DNA of 64,000 nt from Achromobacter sp. MFA1 R4. Lineage in GTDB: Bacteria; Pseudomonadota; Gammaproteobacteria; Burkholderiales; Burkholderiaceae_B. The stretch covers positions 6,150,086 through 6,214,085 of the forward strand of contig NZ_LT707065.1 of NCBI RefSeq assembly GCF_900156745.1, given 5' to 3'. The notes beneath the pieces were generated by a model. It was not told the DNA's origin. It did no database searches and was given only the letters and a program-made list of their open reading frames with translations. Below, in pieces: positions 60,477 to 64,000 of this stretch. The translations under genes were made by a program, and so were the position numbers. Positions within the stretch are counted from its first letter, which is position 1, and the number at the start of each line of letters is the position of its first letter.

Positions 60477-61838
60477 TCACTCCGGCAAAGTGGAACTGGG
60501 CTGCGGCCAAGATGCAGCCCACTGCGAACCCACACCGGCGTAAGGATCCCAGCCCGGCGCATCGGCGGGCGCCACCGTTCCCAGCCGCGGGGGATCCGGA
60601 AACGCGGCCTGGAGCGTCTCGCGCCCGCGCCGCACGCGGTCGGTCATGGCCGGCTCGCCTTGCGACACGATCTTCGGCGTCACGAAGATCGCCAGTTCGG
60701 TCTCGCGGCGCTGATAGCGGCTTGAGGAGAACAATGCGCCCAGGATGGGAATGTTCTGCAAGCCCGGCAAGCCACTGACGTCATTTCCCTGCTCGCGCGA
60801 CAGGAATCCGCCGATGACCAGCGTGTTGCCGGACCGCACGTTGAACTCGGTGGACGCACGCCGGGTACGCAACGCCGGGCCGCCCGGTAGACTCAGCGAC
60901 GTGTCGATCGAGCTGGCCTCCACTTCGATCAACGACCGGATGACGCCGTTGCGGTCTATCCGAGGCGTGATGTTCAGCGACACGCCGTAAGGCTTGAACA
61001 GCGTGGTCGGATTGCCGCGTGCGTCGGTGGACGCATAAGGCACCTCGCCGCCGGCAAGAAAAGTGGCGCTGGCGCCGCTGCGGGCAAGAAGCTGAGGTTG
61101 CGCCAGCATGACGGCTTCGCCCGTTTGAGCCAGCGCCGCGATACGCGCAGAGAGCAAGGCGTTTATGCCGAAGTACCCCGCGGCCGCCGACGCTGGCGCC
61201 GCCGTCTCGATGATTTGTTCACCCGGACGGGCCATGCGGCCTCGGGACCCCGCGTCCCAGGCCAGCCCCGCATTGACGCCCCCCTGCGTCATGCCGTCCC
61301 ACCGCACGCCAAACTCCTGCAACCTGGATGTCGGTATTTCGACCACCTGGACATCCAACAGCACCATGCGGTCCCACCCAACCTGCCCGGTGAAGTCCAC
61401 GACATCCGGATAGCGCTGCGCCAGCGCCGCAATGCGGGAACGGTCGTCATCGGAAAGATCGTCGCCCTCGATCAGGATGCGGCCGCCCACGCTTGAGCTG
61501 CGCGCCCCGGGAATACGCGACAACAGGCTCTGCACTTCGTCGCGTAGTCTCGGCGTGCCCGCCGGAACGACACGCAACTCATAGGCCGCGATGCGGTCGC
61601 GGCCCGCCCAGACATGCACCGAGGACACGCCTTCGGCGCGCGCGAACACCACGACCTCGCGGCCTTCCGCCGCGACCGCGCTGACCACCTGGCCATTGCC
61701 GATTGCCACCCGCCGCACACCGGGATGCGGTAGGACGCGCGTTTCCCCGACCTGCATTTCCAAGGCTTCAGTGGCGGACCACGCGGGCGAGATGGCGAGG
61801 CTGAGACCAAGTGCAAGAATGAATCGAATTCGGATCAT
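60477..61838 (-). CDS. rcpA: Tad pilus secretin (RcpA/CpaC)
   Basis: A 453-residue outer-membrane secretin with an N-terminal signal peptide ending at AWSA. A BON/N-domain region (about 25-170) precedes the secretin core with SGASATFLAGGEVPYAS, GVSLNITPRIDRNGVIRSLIEVEASSID and FNVRSGNTLVIGGFLSREQGNDVSGLPGLQNIPILGALF, the diagnostic C-terminal segment. It forms the outer-membrane exit of Flp pili. It lies four bases ahead of tadA and overlaps the cpaB stop by four bases. Confidence 0.95.
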   Translation of the reverse strand: MIRIRFILALGLSLAISPAWSATEALEMQVGETRVLPHPGVRRVAIGNGQVVSAVAAEGREVVVFARAEGVSSVHVWAGRDRIAAYELRVVPAGTPRLRDEVQSLLSRIPGARSSSVGGRILIEGDDLSDDDRSRIAALAQRYPDVVDFTGQVGWDRMVLLDVQVVEIPTSRLQEFGVRWDGMTQGGVNAGLAWDAGSRGRMARPGEQIIETAAPASAAAGYFGINALLSARIAALAQTGEAVMLAQPQLLARSGASATFLAGGEVPYASTDARGNPTTLFKPYGVSLNITPRIDRNGVIRSLIEVEASSIDTSLSLPGGPALRTRRASTEFNVRSGNTLVIGGFLSREQGNDVSGLPGLQNIPILGALFSSSRYQRRETELAIFVTPKIVSQGEPAMTDRVRRGRETLQAAFPDPPRLGTVAPADAPGWDPYAGVGSQWAASWPQPSSTLPE

Positions 61839-62638
61839 GGCCGCTCCGTGTCGAAGCTTGCCCGTGCGTCCAGGCGGTCGCCATAGAGAATGGCGACGCC
61901 AGGCGCGGGCTTGGGGTCTGGGTCCAGCCCGATGAGCGACGCCAGGTCACTCTGCGTGGAAGGATGGACGGGCGCTGCGTCATCGCGATGACGCAGCATG
62001 GCGGTCAGCGCGCCGGCCTGCCGCGCGGCGATGAAGCGCATGGCTTCCTCCGGCGTGGCCGCCAAGGTGATATTGCCCGCTCCGTCGGCATCCGCCACGG
62101 GCAGCACGCGCATCCCCTGTAGCACCGCAACCGTGACCTCTCGTTGGCGATGGTTGAAGGTGACATAGATGTCGATCGCGTCGCCGGCCCTCAGCATGCT
62201 GCCCAGTCCGCCCAGGTCTGTCGCCGCCACGGTGAGCGCACGCTGGCCGGCCCGAAGCCGCGAGGCCAGCGAGGGAGCCGGCGCGGTGAAGGTCATGAAG
62301 CTCCTCAACAACGGCTCGCCATGCGCGACGTCGGCGATGAGCGTGGCGCCGAGCACGCTGCCCAGATCCATGGGATCGACGCTGGTGCCGGGCGCCCAGG
62401 GCTGGGGAATCTGGCGTACGGCAAGGTGCACTTCTTGCAGCAACGTGCCTGCCGGCAGGTCATAGGCGGCCACGAGCCGGCTTACGACCGGCGTGCGCGC
62501 CTCGGCCTCCAGCGCCTGCACACGCTGCTGTACGTGTTCGCGCACCGCCCACGCCGCGACCAGGCCGGCAAGCAGGGCCAACCCATACACGCCGGTCCGT
62601 CTCAGGCGAGCAGCACCGCCAATGATCCAGGCCTTCAT
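61835..62638 (-). CDS. cpaB: Tad pilus assembly protein CpaB/RcpC
   Basis: A 267-residue periplasmic protein with one N-terminal membrane helix (GVYGLALLAGLVAAWAVREH) and a SAF domain (VVSRLVAAYDLPAGTLLQEVHLAVRQIP), then the RcpC-like part with SLASRLRAGQRALTVAATDLGGLGSMLRAGDAIDIYVTF. It supports the secretin in Flp pilus export. The start at 62638 coincides with the upstream stop (ATGA overlap). Confidence 0.93.
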   Translation of the reverse strand: MKAWIIGGAARLRRTGVYGLALLAGLVAAWAVREHVQQRVQALEAEARTPVVSRLVAAYDLPAGTLLQEVHLAVRQIPQPWAPGTSVDPMDLGSVLGATLIADVAHGEPLLRSFMTFTAPAPSLASRLRAGQRALTVAATDLGGLGSMLRAGDAIDIYVTFNHRQREVTVAVLQGMRVLPVADADGAGNITLAATPEEAMRFIAARQAGALTAMLRHRDDAAPVHPSTQSDLASLIGLDPDPKPAPGVAILYGDRLDARASFDTERP

Positions 62639-63372
62639 GGCGCCCACCCGACGGCGCGCACCCCGCTGCCGCCCTCCACAGGAACCAGCCACAGCTTCAT
62701 GCGTTCGCGCTCGCGCGTCCACCATTGTCCCGAGCCGCCAGGGCGTACCGCCGGCAGGGCCGCATCCGCCTCGCGCTCCGGCGACCAACCGGCCCGCCGC
62801 AGGCCCGCATCGAGCAGGTCGGCCAGTTCTTTGGGTGGCAGCGCATGCTGCCAGATGCGGTCAGATACCTTGACGCCGGCATCCATCGCGGTCACGTCCG
62901 ACTTGACGCGCATGCCCTCGGGCAGCCACGCGGGCCGAGTGACTGTCGCGGCCGCGCGCACGTTGATCGCCGAAAGGCTGCCCACCGTGCGATCCCCACC
63001 CGCCCCTTCCATCTGCACCACCCAGCGCTCAGCGCCGACGTGGCCGGACAGGATGAGTTGGCCGGGGAGCACGTGCAGGTCCGCCAAGGCAGGCTGTTGC
63101 GCCGACAGCGTGCGCGCCAGGGCCGAGGGACTTTGGGGCGCGTCGAACACCAGCACGTCCGCCGGCATGCCGTGCAGCCACAGGCGATCCGCCAGGCGTT
63201 CGCGCAGCGCCCCCGCGGGAAAACGCAGGTCCTCGACACGCGTGACCCCAGCCGACGCGTGCACGCCCTGCGGCGATAATCCCAACACGCCGCAAAGCAC
63301 GACGCCGGACGTGCGCGCGGCGATGCGCCCCTGCCTGCCGCATGGCGTCCGTACAGATCGGACTTTTTTCAT
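62635..63372 (-). CDS. Secreted protein of unknown function in the Tad operon
   Basis: A 245-residue protein starting at the ATG at 63372, with a charged N-terminus and a signal-like stretch (GVVLCGVLGLSPQGVHAS). The mature part has no repeats, cysteines or clear motif; it is mixed alpha/beta by composition, with a Trp-rich end (GQWWTRERERMKLWLVPVEGG). It overlaps the TadE-like gene before it and the cpaB gene after it by four bases each, so it is a real member of the pilus operon. I do not recognise a family. RcpB-like outer-membrane or periplasmic assembly partner is a possibility by position only. Confidence 0.8.
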   Translation of the reverse strand: MKKVRSVRTPCGRQGRIAARTSGVVLCGVLGLSPQGVHASAGVTRVEDLRFPAGALRERLADRLWLHGMPADVLVFDAPQSPSALARTLSAQQPALADLHVLPGQLILSGHVGAERWVVQMEGAGGDRTVGSLSAINVRAAATVTRPAWLPEGMRVKSDVTAMDAGVKVSDRIWQHALPPKELADLLDAGLRRAGWSPEREADAALPAVRPGGSGQWWTRERERMKLWLVPVEGGSGVRAVGWAP

Positions 63373-63986
63373 CTGCCTTCCTCCGAGCGCTTGGCCAGCC
63401 GGTCGGCGGGCACCACATCCCCCCACGCGGACAACCAGTCCAGCGATAGCGACGGGCGCCCCCATGGACGATCCGCCCGGTCCACATAGCCTTGCATCCG
63501 CCCGGCCTCGGACGTCGAGGTCCGGCTCGCCTGCAACCAGCCGGTAGTCGACCCTGCGACACGGCGTTGCGCATCGGCGTCCCCGTGCGCATGGCCCGCC
63601 CCGCTCGCCACGCTGATGTGGCGAACGATCGGCAAGCCAAACGTGGCGTCCCCCGGGCGCGGCCGGGACTGGGTTTCCGCGGACAGCATCTTCATGCCGT
63701 GGCCGAACCACTCGTCCTGCAGCGTGGCGGCACGGGGCGAGGCAACGCCGGCCAAGACCTGGGCGCCGCGGGCGACGTCCATCCCGTCCGGCGCGCGCCA
63801 CAGCGCTGCCGGCTGCCCCCGTGCCGCTGTCATGACGGCCTGGCGACTGGCCTGGGTCGCGCGCTGGGCGGAGAACTGCAGCGCGCCGATGCCCGACACC
63901 GCCCACAGCAAACCCGCCATAAGGGGCAGCATCAGCAACGCCTCGATCACCGCCTGCCCGTCTTGGGGGGTCCGTATCTTCATCAT
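63369..63986 (-). CDS. TadE-like pseudopilin/minor pilus protein
   Basis: A 205-residue protein with the TadE-like start MKIRTPQDGQAVIEALLMLP (Gly-Gln-Ala before a Glu and a hydrophobic helix, as in prepilin-type TadE/TadG proteins), followed by a mainly extracytoplasmic, Ala/Arg-rich domain. Such proteins are processed by the Tad prepilin peptidase and help Flp pilus assembly. ATG at 63986 has GGAG about nine bases upstream. The operon continues beyond the right edge, where flp and peptidase genes are expected. Confidence 0.82.
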   Translation of the reverse strand: MMKIRTPQDGQAVIEALLMLPLMAGLLWAVSGIGALQFSAQRATQASRQAVMTAARGQPAALWRAPDGMDVARGAQVLAGVASPRAATLQDEWFGHGMKMLSAETQSRPRPGDATFGLPIVRHISVASGAGHAHGDADAQRRVAGSTTGWLQASRTSTSEAGRMQGYVDRADRPWGRPSLSLDWLSAWGDVVPADRLAKRSEEGR

Positions 63987-64000
63987 GGAGCGCTCCTGGC

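Noticed and set aside
1..64000. Insertion sequences, integrases or prophage genes
   Set aside because: No transposase, integrase or phage structural motif was seen in the plausible frames, and no flanking inverted repeats were noticed around the adhesin locus.

Overview
The window is GC-rich (roughly two thirds G+C by eye) and reads as a chromosomal segment of a betaproteobacterium of the Alcaligenaceae, most likely Achromobacter or Bordetella. The reasons are the leuC-leuD-leuB-asd-fimV-truA-trpF order, a Bordetella-type periplasmic binding-protein expansion, a BrkB/YihY protein, and a LapA/BrtA-type giant adhesin locus. The genus call is inference from protein resemblance and gene order. 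No rRNA, transposase, integrase, prophage or CRISPR array was seen.

Layout. (1) 1-8.4 kb: the 3' end of a histone-deacetylase-family gene, an EamA exporter, then a LacI-type regulator divergent from a TRAP uptake operon (small permease, large permease, binding protein) ending in a D-xylonate-type sugar-acid dehydratase. A perfect 18-bp LacI-family operator lies between regulator and operon. A YbaN-like membrane protein and a TPR lipoprotein follow. (2) 8.6-18.5 kb, minus strand: a biosynthetic run leuC-leuD-leuB-asd-fimV-truA-(orphan Tat-type TRAP binding protein)-trpF, then tRNA-Val(GAC) with a clear promoter and terminator. FimV carries a long collagen-like Gly-X-Y tract. (3) 18.5-41.6 kb, plus strand: an AT-rich intergenic region, then a complete Lap/Brt-type adhesin system. 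It contains an outer-membrane TolC-like channel, a 70-residue unknown protein, the ABC transporter, the HlyD-type adaptor, a LuxR-type regulator with a degenerate receiver, a 4560-residue repeat adhesin, the periplasmic protease LapG and the c-di-GMP receptor LapD. (4) 41.6-49.8 kb: an M48 lipoprotein peptidase and aroC (minus), an EAL phosphodiesterase (minus), then a second LapD-like protein translationally overlapping a membrane histidine kinase, with an OmpR-type response regulator convergent to it. (5) 50-56.8 kb: housekeeping genes selO, a DUF2069 gene, yihY/brkB, a CBS protein, dusA, thrB and a BPSS1780-family membrane protein. (6) 56.6-64 kb, minus strand: a Tad pilus operon (TadE-like, unknown secreted protein, CpaB, secretin, FHA-TadA, TadB, TadC, DUF192) running off the right edge.

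How it works together. The adhesin locus should follow the known LapA logic. The adhesin is held in the TolC-like pore by its N-terminal plug. LapG cuts at a TAAV site (residues 112-115) to release it, and c-di-GMP-bound LapD sequesters LapG. The first LapD keeps the residues known to matter (W125, F572, E623). The second LapD-like protein, of identical length (655 residues), has lost the LapG-contacting Trp and the c-di-GMP-contacting Glu, and its stop codon overlaps the start of a histidine kinase. That LapD2-kinase-regulator unit is the best candidate here for an undescribed signalling module. Together with FimV and Tad, the window is strongly biased towards surface attachment.
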